From assembly GCF_002285265.1 (NCBI RefSeq), contig NZ_NSJB01000001.1, positions 1 to 64,000 on the forward strand: a stretch of 64,000 bases of DNA. Reading direction: 5' to 3'. Numbering within the stretch: position 1 is the stretch's first letter; every line of letters begins with the position of its first letter. The notes under the pieces are model-generated. The model worked only from the letters and a program-made list of their open reading frames with translations. It was not told the origin of the DNA and did not search any database. A program made the translations under genes and the position numbers. This document shows, in pieces, positions 8,011-19,824 of the stretch. Origin of the DNA: Vandammella animalimorsus (GTDB lineage Bacteria; Pseudomonadota; Gammaproteobacteria; Burkholderiales; Burkholderiaceae_C).

Positions 8011-9513
8011 TCAGCTGCGCCGCGCCGGCAGGATGTCGATGCTGCCGTCGCTGGCGCGTTGTACGCGCACGGGCAGGGATTGGGGCAGCAGGCGCAGCCA
8101 TTCGTAGGCCAGGGCGATGCGCACGCGGCCGAGCACGGGCAGCGCGGCGGCCTCGGGGGCGACGCGGATGGGGGCGTGGTGGTAGCGCGCCAGGCGCTGT
8201 GCGGCCGCGCCCAGCGGCTCGCCCTGCAAGAGCAGCCAGCCGTGTTGCCAGGCGGCGGCGTCCTCGGGGCGCTCCAGCTGGGTGTGGCGGGCCTGGCCCT
8301 GGGCATCGAGCGTGACTTGCTGGCCCGCGCCCAGCAGCAGCGCGGCCGGTTGGGGCTGATCGGGGGTGCCAGGCAGCGGTTGCACGCGCACCTGGCCGCT
8401 TTGCACGGCAATGCGCAGCTGCGGTGATTGGGGCGTGCCTTGCCACTCCACGCCAAAGCGGGTGCCCAGCACGGTGATGCGCGCCAGTGTGGTGTGCACG
8501 GTGAAGGGGCGCTGGGCATCGGGCGCGACGGCAAAGAAGGCGCTGCCGCGATGCAGCTGGGCCTGACGCTCGGTGCTGAAATAGCGCAGCACGACGTGGC
8601 TGGCGGCATCCAGCGTGAGCTGGCTGCCGTCGGGCAGATCTTGCCGCTGCAGTTGACCGATGCCGCTGTCCAGCGCCAGCGTCCATTGCGGCGCGCCCAG
8701 CCAGCCCTGGCGCAGCAGCCAGGGGCGCAGCAAGAGCGCCAGTCCGCCCATCGCACCCAGCCCCAGAAGGGCAGAAAGCGCTTGGCGCCGCCCGCCGTGG
8801 CGGCGCGCGGTTGACATGGTGGGCTGGGGTGCCGTGGCTGTTGTGCCTGAGGCTTTGGGCGCAGTCAGCGTCGCCGGCGCTTCGCCACGCCATTGGTACA
8901 GCGCAGCTTCAATGGCCGCCATGCCAGCGGCAATGTCGCGCTCAATGGTTTTGATGGAGACGCCGTGCTGCTGCGCCAGCTCGGCCTGGGGCAGGCCATC
9001 GAGCCGATGGGCCAACAACACCTGGCGCTGACGCTGGCCCAGCTGGCCCAGGTGCTGGTCGATCGCAGCCAAGGCCTGGCGCAACTCATGGGCGCGGGCC
9101 GGGTTGGCGTGAGTTTGTGGCCAGTGGCAGGGCTGCTCGGTATCTTCGTGCCCGGCCACTTCGATCCACTGCTGTTGCCTGCCCTGATCGCGCAGGCGGT
9201 TGAGCGCCAGCCGTGCGCCGACGGCATAGATATAGGCCCGAGCCGAATCGTGCTGGGCGGCAGCGCCTGCCTCTTCGGGCCAGCGGCCAGCCAGTATGGG
9301 CTGTGCTGTGCTGCAAGGGCTGTCTTGGGCGCTGTTCGCATCGGCACGCACGACCAGGCGCAGCCAGGTCTCGTGCGCCAGCTCGTGCGCGGCATCGCTG
9401 CAGCCAGTGCGCTGGCGCAAAAAGCGCACCAGGCCTTCATAGTGCTGGCCAAACACCGCCAGCGCTACGCCGGCAGTCATGGGCTGTGGGGAGGTGGGGT
9501 GGGCGCCAAGCAT
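8011..9513 (-). CDS. ECF sigma factor fused to a FecR-like periplasmic anti-sigma/sensor domain (IutY-like)
   Basis: One uninterrupted 500-residue frame. Residues ~20-215 are an ECF (FecI-type) sigma factor: region 2 (YEGLVRFLRQRTGCSDAAHE, LAHETWLRL) and region 4 with its helix-turn-helix (LPQAELAQQHGVSIKTIERD). After a short Ala/Thr/Pro linker comes one transmembrane helix (~243-266, ALSALLGLGAMGGLALLLRP). A periplasmic FecR domain follows (LPDGSQLTLDAASHVVLRYF, ITVLGTRFGVEW), ending in an STN-like segment (YEWLRLLPQSLPVRV). The ~80-residue cytosolic anti-sigma domain of normal FecR is missing; the sigma domain takes its place. This matches IutY of Pseudomonas putida, where proteolysis releases the sigma part when the siderophore signal arrives. 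It precedes receptor 1, its likely target. A Fur-box-like site lies at 9523-9541. The alternative ATG at 9480 gives a protein 11 residues shorter. Confidence 0.88.
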   Translation of the reverse strand: MLGAHPTSPQPMTAGVALAVFGQHYEGLVRFLRQRTGCSDAAHELAHETWLRLVVRADANSAQDSPCSTAQPILAGRWPEEAGAAAQHDSARAYIYAVGARLALNRLRDQGRQQQWIEVAGHEDTEQPCHWPQTHANPARAHELRQALAAIDQHLGQLGQRQRQVLLAHRLDGLPQAELAQQHGVSIKTIERDIAAGMAAIEAALYQWRGEAPATLTAPKASGTTATAPQPTMSTARRHGGRRQALSALLGLGAMGGLALLLRPWLLRQGWLGAPQWTLALDSGIGQLQRQDLPDGSQLTLDAASHVVLRYFSTERQAQLHRGSAFFAVAPDAQRPFTVHTTLARITVLGTRFGVEWQGTPQSPQLRIAVQSGQVRVQPLPGTPDQPQPAALLLGAGQQVTLDAQGQARHTQLERPEDAAAWQHGWLLLQGEPLGAAAQRLARYHHAPIRVAPEAAALPVLGRVRIALAYEWLRLLPQSLPVRVQRASDGSIDILPARRS

Positions 9514-9522
9514 TTTCAGGGA

Positions 9523-9541
9523 TGAGAATCGTTCTTGATTC
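9523..9541 (-). promoter_or_regulatory. Putative Fur box upstream of the sigma/FecR fusion
   Basis: TGAGAATCGTTCTTGATTC matches the Fur core TGATAATCATTATCA at about 11 of 15 positions and lies 10-28 bases before the fusion gene's first ATG. Iron repression would fit an iron-starvation sigma factor. Judged by eye, without a matrix score. Confidence 0.5.
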
Positions 9542-9626
9542 TATGTCTGTTTTTTGCCTGGTATGGCCGGGGCTGCAGCGCTGCGCACAAGGCCAGAGGG
9601 GCAGGAAAGCCCTGAACGGGGCTGGC

Positions 9627-10730
9627 TCACACCACGCAGCGCAGGCCTGGCAGGCGGGCCAGCAGGGCGCTGAGCAGCAGTGAGATCAGCAGCGTGCAGG
9701 CTGCAACCAGCGGGATGAATGCCCATTGCGTCAGCGCGTCGGGGCGCAGCAGGCGGTAGCTGCCGATGGCGTCGAGCACCAGCGGGTGCAGTAGGTAGAT
9801 GCCCAGCGTGTGGCGTGCCACGGCACTGGTTGCTCTGCCCAGTAACGGGCGCTGTAGGCGGCGCAGCAGATGCACTGCCACCAGCGACATGGCGATGACG
9901 CCGGGGCTGAAGTAATCGTAAAAGTACAGGCCGGCAGCCAGGCCATGGCGGAGCGCTACGGCATACAGGCCAAACATGGTGGCCAACATGGCCAAGCCAA
10001 ACAGCAGCGGCGCTGCGGCCGACCGGCGCGGCGCCGTTGCTGGTGCCTGCTGCAGCGTACTGCCATACAGGTAGTAGCCCAGAAAAGGCAGCCAGAGGGT
10101 GAAGAACAGCGCTGGCAGCAGGCGCAGGCCGCCGTGCTGCACCAAGCTGAGCATGGCGGCAATGGCCAGCAGGGCCAAGGAAAGGGCGCGACGCTGTGCC
10201 ATAGGCATGGCAGCGCTGTGACGCGAAAGCCAGGGGGTGAGCAGGTACAGCCCGGCCATCATGCTCAGAAACCACAGGTGAAAGTGCGGCGCGCCAGCCA
10301 GCCAGGATCGCGCCAGGCCGGGCGCCAGCGCCTGCCAGGCCGCACTCAGGCTGCTTGGTAGCTGGGCCTGCTGCAGCAACAGCCATGCGTTGTAGAACAG
10401 GCCCCAGAACAGCAGCGGCGCCAGCACACGTGCCATGCGCCGGCGCTGCGCCTGCCAACTGGCAGCGGCGCTGTGCGGCGTGAGCAGCAGGCAGCCGCTG
10501 AGCATGACGAATACCGGCACGCTCCATCGCATGGCCGCATCCCAGGCATTGCCGGCCCACCAGTCTGCTGAGCCCAGCGGCGCATAGACCACGGCGCTGG
10601 CGGCCACGTGCAGCAGCACCACGGCGGCGCAGGCCAGCAGCCGGGCGTTGTCGATCCAGACGCTGTGAACAGGCAGCTCTGCAACGCTGCCAATGAGCGA
10701 CTGTGTGGAATCGGGCGGGGCACCAGACAT
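9627..10730 (-). CDS. Acyltransferase 3 family membrane protein
   Basis: 367 residues with about ten hydrophobic helices throughout. The family signature near the N-terminus is WIDNARLLACAAVVLLHVAA, with the catalytic-type His in LLHVAA, followed by SVPVFVMLSGCLLL. Members (OafA/WecH type) move acetyl or other acyl groups onto exported sugars, lipids or other acceptors at the inner membrane. The acceptor here is unknown. It is on the same strand as, and 113 bases upstream of, the sigma/FecR fusion, and a Fur-box-like site lies ~145 bases upstream of its start. That context raises the possibility of an iron-linked acylation, but this is inference only. The chosen start (10730, MSGAPPDSTQ) keeps ~25 cytosolic residues before the first helix. 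Confidence 0.85.
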   Translation of the reverse strand: MSGAPPDSTQSLIGSVAELPVHSVWIDNARLLACAAVVLLHVAASAVVYAPLGSADWWAGNAWDAAMRWSVPVFVMLSGCLLLTPHSAAASWQAQRRRMARVLAPLLFWGLFYNAWLLLQQAQLPSSLSAAWQALAPGLARSWLAGAPHFHLWFLSMMAGLYLLTPWLSRHSAAMPMAQRRALSLALLAIAAMLSLVQHGGLRLLPALFFTLWLPFLGYYLYGSTLQQAPATAPRRSAAAPLLFGLAMLATMFGLYAVALRHGLAAGLYFYDYFSPGVIAMSLVAVHLLRRLQRPLLGRATSAVARHTLGIYLLHPLVLDAIGSYRLLRPDALTQWAFIPLVAACTLLISLLLSALLARLPGLRCVV

Positions 10731-11167
10731 GGCAAGATGCGCTCCGTTACAGTTGTGGTGTGCCCAGCCATTTTGGCAGGCTGCTTGTGCAGAAGCATTC
10801 CTGCAAAACCCGTATGCGCCGCGCAGCTTGGCCTTTTGAGCTTGCGGAGCCAGCGCTCAATGCTCAAAAATACAAATGAGAATAAGCATTGATATTGTTC
10901 TGTACAATTTGAAAAATAAACGCCTGCTTTTCCTGTCCTCCCAAGCGCCTCGCACCGCTCCTAGCGCCATGCCTCGGACAAGGGGGTGTTGAGATTTGGC
11001 TTGCAAAGCGGGTTCTGACCGAAAACACCGCTGCAACACTAAGCATGTCAACAACCCCAGGTGTGGCGCGAGGAGTTTGAGGACAGGCCGAAAGGCCAGC
11101 AGCCCAGGTGGCAACGCTGCCTGGTTGCGGCACAGTTTTTCCATCAACGACAAGGAGTTCTACAGCC
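10731..11167. other. Divergent intergenic region with repeat and iron-box-like site
   Basis: A 437-base gap between the acyltransferase (minus) and the EF-hand lipoprotein (plus). It holds the Fur-like site at 10874-10896, an AT-rich promoter-like stretch (10860-10920) and, at 10985-11040, the inverted copy of the dispersed repeat also seen at 1915-2060. The ribosome binding site of the lipoprotein (AAGGAGTTC) is at its right end. No gene was seen. Confidence 0.6.
10874..10896. promoter_or_regulatory. Putative Fur box
   Basis: AAATGAGAATAAGCATTGAT, followed by ATT, sits in an AT-rich island and resembles overlapping NATWAT hexamers of a Fur box, with about 11 of 19 consensus positions in two registers. 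It could control the acyltransferase (minus) or the EF-hand lipoprotein (plus). Confidence 0.45.
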
Positions 11168-12175
11168 ATGCCCACACGCAAACCAAGTCACCTTGCCCTC
11201 GCCTTGCTGCCCATGTTGCTGGCCGCTTGCGCCAGCACCCAGCCGCAGGCCCCGGCCGAGCAGCACAAGCAGGCCACCCCTGTACAGGGCAGCCGGCCCG
11301 CAGCTTCCGTCGGCCATGGCAATGACATTGGTGAATACATCCAGGTCATGGATGGCAACAAGGATGGCGCTGTCACTGCCGAGGAGGTGCGCGCCCAGCG
11401 CATGGAGCACTTCCAGCGCGTCGATGCCAACCGCGACGGCAAGATCGACATTCAGGAGTACGTGAGCGAATTTCAGCAGCGTCTGCAAGCCGGCATGGTG
11501 GGCGACCGCGCAGAAATCGACCGCATGACGCTGGTGCGCTTCAACTCCCTGGCCGGTGAAGGGCAAAGCCACGTCAGCCGCAGCCGCTACGACCAGGCCA
11601 GCGAGCGCGCCTTCGCCGCCTTCGCGCAGGGCAAGTTGCCGGAGAAGCTCTCTGCCAGCAAACAGGGCCAAGGCCAAGCGCATGGCCATGGCGACAAGGC
11701 CGAGAAAGGCCAAGGCCAGCAGCGCCCCAACATGCTGGCCATGCCCACCAATCACAGCAAGGCTGGCATGATGGCTTTGTACGACCTCAACCGCGATGGC
11801 AAGCTCACGCGCGAGGAGTTTGACAAAGTACGCGAAGAGCAATTCAAGCGCACCGACGTCAATGGCGACGGGCGCCTGAGCCTGGGCGAATACGCCACCG
11901 AGTTCGATCTGCGCATTGACGCAGGCGTGAGCGAACTCATGGCACGGCAGATGACCCAGGCGCGCGTGCGCTTTGGTATCCTCGACGCCGACAAGAGCGA
12001 CTTCCTGGAGGCCGAGGAATTCGTCCAAAGCGGCATGCGCATGTTCCAGCGCGTCGACCGCAACAGCGATGGTCGCGTCGATCAGGTCGATGCCTCGCTG
12101 CCGGCACCCAAGCGCGGCGAAGGCGCAGCCCGCCAGCAAGAAGGCCAGAAAGATTCGACCAAGGCGAAGAAGTAA
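11168..12175 (+). CDS. EF-hand calcium-binding lipoprotein with six EF-hand loops
   Basis: 335 residues. A lipoprotein signal ends in LLAAC, so Cys ~21 should be lipidated and the protein anchored to a membrane facing the periplasm. Six EF-hand-type loops are visible in two groups: DGNKDGAVTAEE and DANRDGKIDIQEY, then DLNRDGKLTREEF, DVNGDGRLSLGEY, DADKSDFLEAEEF and DRNSDGRVDQVD. Loop five is atypical (KSD in place of the usual D/N-x-D/N-G). A His/Lys/Gln-rich linker (GQGQAHGHGDKAEKGQGQQ) separates the groups. The function is unknown; a calcium buffer or sensor in the envelope is a fair inference. The start at 11168 is supported by AAGGAGTTC and the signal peptide. A bidirectional terminator follows. 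Confidence 0.88.
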   Translation: MPTRKPSHLALALLPMLLAACASTQPQAPAEQHKQATPVQGSRPAASVGHGNDIGEYIQVMDGNKDGAVTAEEVRAQRMEHFQRVDANRDGKIDIQEYVSEFQQRLQAGMVGDRAEIDRMTLVRFNSLAGEGQSHVSRSRYDQASERAFAAFAQGKLPEKLSASKQGQGQAHGHGDKAEKGQGQQRPNMLAMPTNHSKAGMMALYDLNRDGKLTREEFDKVREEQFKRTDVNGDGRLSLGEYATEFDLRIDAGVSELMARQMTQARVRFGILDADKSDFLEAEEFVQSGMRMFQRVDRNSDGRVDQVDASLPAPKRGEGAARQQEGQKDSTKAKK

Positions 12176-12233
12176 GCCTGCTCTTTGACCATCACAGCGG
12201 GCCGCTTGCAATGGCCCGTTGTGGTCAGGCCTG

Positions 12234-12274
12234 AAAAAAAAAACCTGTGCGCCATTGGCGCACAGGGGTTTGTT
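12234..12274. terminator. Bidirectional terminator between the EF-hand gene and the bkd operon
   Basis: An 11-bp perfect stem (12244-12254 with 12256-12266; CCTGTGCGCCA arm) is preceded by A10 (12234-12243) and followed by a T-rich GGTTTGTTT. On the minus strand this is a strong terminator for the bkd operon; on the plus strand it is weaker. Confidence 0.85.
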
Positions 12275-12372
12275 TCATCTGCCGGGGCAGCGGGCGGCCC
12301 GGCTATTGCGTTTGCCTGGCAGGCCGCCCAAGCCGCTTGGCTTCATGCCGAGTTCGGGCTTTGAGCAGGCTC

Positions 12373-13791
<1,419 letters not shown>

Positions 13792-13863
13792 AAAGAGTCT
13801 GGTATCGCTTCAGTGGTGCCGGGCGGGCTCTGGCAAGGGCCAGGCCCGCCCGCCCGTGGTGGG

Positions 13864-15216
13864 TCAGTCGATGAACAGCTGCGCCGGGGTTTCCAGCAGG
13901 GCGCGGATGGCCTGGATGAAGCGCGCCGCGTCCATGCCGTCCACCACGCGGTGGTCGAACGAGGAGGACAGGTTCATGGTCTTGCGGATCACGATCTGGC
14001 CGCCCAGCACCACGGGCTTTTCCACCAGGCGGTTGACGCCGACGATGCCCACCTCGGGGTGGTTGATCACCGGGGTGCTGACGATGCCGCCCAGCGCGCC
14101 CAGGCTGGTGAGGGTGATGGTCGAGCCGCTGAGCTCATCGCGCGTGGCCTTGCCCGCACGGGCCGCTTCGGCCAGGCGCGCCACTTCGGCGGCATTGCCC
14201 CACAAGTCGCGCGATTCGGCATGGCGCAGCACAGGCACGACCAGGCCGCCATCGGTCTGCGCGGCAATGCCCAGGTGCACGCCGTCGTAGCGGGTGACGA
14301 TGCCGGCATCGTCGTCAAAGCGCGCATTGATTTGCGGGAAGTCGCGCAGCGCAACCACCATGGCGCGGGCGATGAAGGGGATCATGGTGAGCTTGCCGCG
14401 CTCTTTGCCGTACTGGGCGTTGAGCTTGCCGCGCAGGGCTTCCAGCTCGGTGACGTCCACCTCCTCCACATAGGTGAAGTGCGGGATGCGGCGCTTGGAC
14501 TCCTGCATCTTCTCGGCGATCTTGCGGCGCAGGCCGATGACGGGCACCTGCTGCACGCCGGTGCGCATGGCGTAGCCGCTGCCGGCATGGCTGGCCGGGC
14601 CGCCCTGGCCGCTGGCGCGCTGCATGTAGGCGTCCAGATCCTCGTGCAGGATGCGCCCGTGCGGGCCGCTGCCGGGCACGAACTGCAGCTCGATGCCCAG
14701 ATCCCAGGCGCGGCGGCGCACCGCAGGCGAGGCCAGCGGCGCTTCGCCAAAGTTGCGCGCCGCAGGGGCTGCCTGGGCAACCGGGGCGGCAGAGGCGGGG
14801 CTGCCCGTGCGCGGCGCGCTGGCCGGGGCCTTGGCGGCGGGGGCCGGGGTCGCTGCTGGCTGGGCCGCTGGGGTTGCAGGGGCCGCTGCCGGCGCGGGGG
14901 GCGTGGCAGCGGGGGCTGTGGCTGGCGTGGCCGCAGCGGGCGTGGCGGCCTCGTCGGCGCTGACATTGCCTTCGCCTTCGACCTCCAGGCGGATCAACTC
15001 CGAGCCCACGGCCATCATTTCGCCCAGCTTGCCGCCCAGGGCCAGCACTTTGCCAGCCACAGGCGAGGGGATTTCAACGGCGGCCTTGTCGGTCATGACG
15101 TCGGCCAGGTTCTGGTCCTCGCGCACCGTGTCGCCGACCTGCACATGCCAGGCCACCAGCTCGACCTCTGCGATGCCCTCGCCGATGTCCGGCATCTTGA
15201 TGATGTGAATACCCAT
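13864..15216 (-). CDS. bkdB: Branched-chain 2-oxoacid dehydrogenase E2 (dihydrolipoyl acyltransferase)
   Basis: 450 residues. One lipoyl domain at the N-terminus carries the lipoylated Lys in MTDKAAVEIPSPVAGKV. A long Ala/Pro-rich hinge follows (~residues 85-150). Then come a peripheral subunit-binding domain (ASPAVRRRAWDLGIELQFVP, GRILHEDLDAY) and the acyltransferase core with catalytic FDHRVVDGMD near the C-terminus. It takes the branched acyl group from E1 and passes it to CoA. It starts 4 bases after the E1-beta stop, so translation is probably coupled. A single lipoyl domain and the E1-alpha/beta partners separate it from pyruvate dehydrogenase E2. Confidence 0.93.
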   Translation of the reverse strand: MGIHIIKMPDIGEGIAEVELVAWHVQVGDTVREDQNLADVMTDKAAVEIPSPVAGKVLALGGKLGEMMAVGSELIRLEVEGEGNVSADEAATPAAATPATAPAATPPAPAAAPATPAAQPAATPAPAAKAPASAPRTGSPASAAPVAQAAPAARNFGEAPLASPAVRRRAWDLGIELQFVPGSGPHGRILHEDLDAYMQRASGQGGPASHAGSGYAMRTGVQQVPVIGLRRKIAEKMQESKRRIPHFTYVEEVDVTELEALRGKLNAQYGKERGKLTMIPFIARAMVVALRDFPQINARFDDDAGIVTRYDGVHLGIAAQTDGGLVVPVLRHAESRDLWGNAAEVARLAEAARAGKATRDELSGSTITLTSLGALGGIVSTPVINHPEVGIVGVNRLVEKPVVLGGQIVIRKTMNLSSSFDHRVVDGMDAARFIQAIRALLETPAQLFID

Positions 15217-15220
15217 TGCT

Positions 15221-17925
<2,705 letters not shown>

Positions 17926-18999
17926 TCAACGCGGCGCAATCAGCCAGCTGCCGTCGCCCTGGCGCTGCACGCGCAGGGGCAGCGTGCGCGGCAGGCTGGC
18001 CAGAAAAGCGCCCGGATCGCGGATGGGAAAGCTGCCCGTCAGCCGCAGCGCTTGCAGGCGCTGGGCGTTGCCCGCCAGGCGCAGGCCGGGGCGCAGGTAG
18101 CCATTCCAGCGCGCCACCACTTCCGGCAGCGGCGTGGCGTGGAACACCAGCCAGCCACCGTCCATACCGCCTTGCCATGCGCCCACGTCGGCGGCATCGA
18201 TGGGCTGGGGCTGGCCGCTGTGGCCTGCGCCAAGGCGCAATTGCTGGCCCGCGCCCAGCTCCGCCAGCGGCGCGCTTGGTTCGACCTGGGCGGCCGGGGC
18301 ATCGGCCTGCGCCCACACGGCCACGCGCCCTTGGGCCACAGCCACGTGCATGTGCGCCTGGCGCACGGCCACGCTAAAGCGCGTGCCCAGCACCCGCACC
18401 CGACCCTGGGCGGTGAACACCGTCAGCGGGCTGTCTGCATCCGGGGCCACTTGCAGGTGAATTTCGCCGTGCTCCAGGTGCAGCTCGCGGCGCTGGCGGT
18501 ACAGGGCCACGCGCACGCGCGTTTGCGCATCCAGCGCCAGCTCGGTGCCATCGGGCAGCCTCAGGCGCTGGATTTCACCCTGGCCGGTGGCCAGCGCCTG
18601 CGCAAAAGTCGGCCGCAGCCACAGCCAGCGCCCGGCTGCGCCCAGCCCCAGCGTCAGCGCCGCCACGCCCATCAGGCCCAGCACGGCGCGGCGCGGCGCG
18701 CCCTGGCGCTCGCGGGCGCTGGGCGGCAGGCTCAGGCTGTCGCGCAGGGCGCTGCCGTCCGTGGCCTGCCAGATTTGGCGCGCCGCCTGGCAGGCGGCGG
18801 CAAAGGCCGGCTCGCGCGCGCTGCGCGCTTGCAGCTCGGCCTGGGCCGCCTGCGCCTGCTGTGCATCGCCGCCGTGGCTGCGCGCCAGCAGCAACAGCGC
18901 TTCGCTGACCAGGGCATCGTTGCTCGGGGCCTCATCCATCAAAGCCTCATCCGGCAAGCTGTCATGCGCCACGGCGGCATGGGGCGGCGGCATCTTCAT
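17926..18999 (-). CDS. FecR-family anti-sigma/sensor protein
   Basis: 357 residues with the classic layout. A cytosolic anti-sigma segment (~30-100; EALLLLARSHGGDAQQ, FAAACQAARQIWQ) is followed by one transmembrane helix (AVLGLMGVAALTLGLGAAG). The periplasmic FecR domain (LPDGTELALDAQTRVRVALY, VRVLGTRFSVAV) comes next, and a C-terminal STN-like region (LTGSFPIRDPGAFLASLPRT) should contact the receptor's signalling domain. It overlaps the sigma gene by 4 bases (ATGA) and is the last gene of the receptor 2-sigma-FecR set. It should pass the signal from receptor 2 to the partner sigma factor. In contrast to the fusion at 8-9.5 kb, here the anti-sigma domain is present and the proteins are separate. 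Confidence 0.9.
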   Translation of the reverse strand: MKMPPPHAAVAHDSLPDEALMDEAPSNDALVSEALLLLARSHGGDAQQAQAAQAELQARSAREPAFAAACQAARQIWQATDGSALRDSLSLPPSARERQGAPRRAVLGLMGVAALTLGLGAAGRWLWLRPTFAQALATGQGEIQRLRLPDGTELALDAQTRVRVALYRQRRELHLEHGEIHLQVAPDADSPLTVFTAQGRVRVLGTRFSVAVRQAHMHVAVAQGRVAVWAQADAPAAQVEPSAPLAELGAGQQLRLGAGHSGQPQPIDAADVGAWQGGMDGGWLVFHATPLPEVVARWNGYLRPGLRLAGNAQRLQALRLTGSFPIRDPGAFLASLPRTLPLRVQRQGDGSWLIAPR

Positions 19000-19565
19000 G
19001 GCTGGGCCGTGGCGGCAGGGGCGGTGGCGATAGGGGCGGTGGCGGCGGTGGCAGTGGTGGAACCCGCCTTGGGCGCAGCAGCGGCAGCGGCCAGCAGCGC
19101 GCGCGGGGCCAAATCCAGCGTGGCGCGCACCACGTGCTTTTCAATGCCGGCCACGCTCACGCCCATGTGGGCTGCGGCCTCGGCATGGCTGAAGCCATGC
19201 ACCCGCACCAGGATGAAGGCCGTGCGCCGCCGCAGCGGCATCAGCGCCAGCCGCGCGCTCAGACGTTCGAGCTGCTGGCTGGCCGCGCAGCAGCGCTCGG
19301 CGCTGGGGGCGGCGTCCTGCTCGCACAGCAGCGCCAGGTTGTGCAGCGCCTGGGCCTCGGCCCGGCGGCGGCGCGCCTCGTCGATCACCAAATGTCGGCC
19401 GATGCGAAACAGCAGCGCGCGCAAATCCAGCACCGCATCCAGCCTCGGCCCCAACGCCCAGGCGCGGGCGTGGCTCTCTTGCACCAGATCGCGCGCGGCC
19501 TCGCGGTCGCCCGTGGCGCGGGTGAAGTGGCCCAGCAATTCGTCGTAATGGCGGGTGAAAGACAT
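18996..19565 (-). CDS. FecI-type ECF sigma factor
   Basis: 189 residues. Region 2 is at YDELLGHFTRATGDREAARD with LVQESHARAW; region 4 with the helix-turn-helix is at GFSHAEAAAHMGVSVAGIEK. A low-complexity Ala/Thr tail (~25 residues) follows region 4. It should direct RNA polymerase to iron-uptake genes, most likely receptor 2 just upstream. The ATG at 19565 (MSFTRHYDEL) matches the usual FecI start; an upstream in-frame extension has no support. No strong ribosome binding site precedes it. It overlaps fecR by 4 bases. Confidence 0.9.
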   Translation of the reverse strand: MSFTRHYDELLGHFTRATGDREAARDLVQESHARAWALGPRLDAVLDLRALLFRIGRHLVIDEARRRRAEAQALHNLALLCEQDAAPSAERCCAASQQLERLSARLALMPLRRRTAFILVRVHGFSHAEAAAHMGVSVAGIEKHVVRATLDLAPRALLAAAAAAPKAGSTTATAATAPIATAPAATAQP

Positions 19566-19824
19566 GCGCGTGCAAAGCAAAAAGGCAAGCCAAGAAGGGT
19601 TGGGCGGCCCAGGCTGCAAAAAGCACGCGCGATGCGTGCAATCTAAATAGGAAGGGTTTGCATTCTATTAATTTTCTGTTGCCGCCCTCCCAAAGAGAGA
19701 TTGCGATTTTCCCGAAGAGCCTATCTCCACAAAGGAAATTGCCCTCCATGCCTGCAAAGAGCGCCAGGCATGAAGGGCAAGTGCGCCCAGGCCAAGGGCG
19801 CGTGGGCGGATTTTTGTGGCGCGC

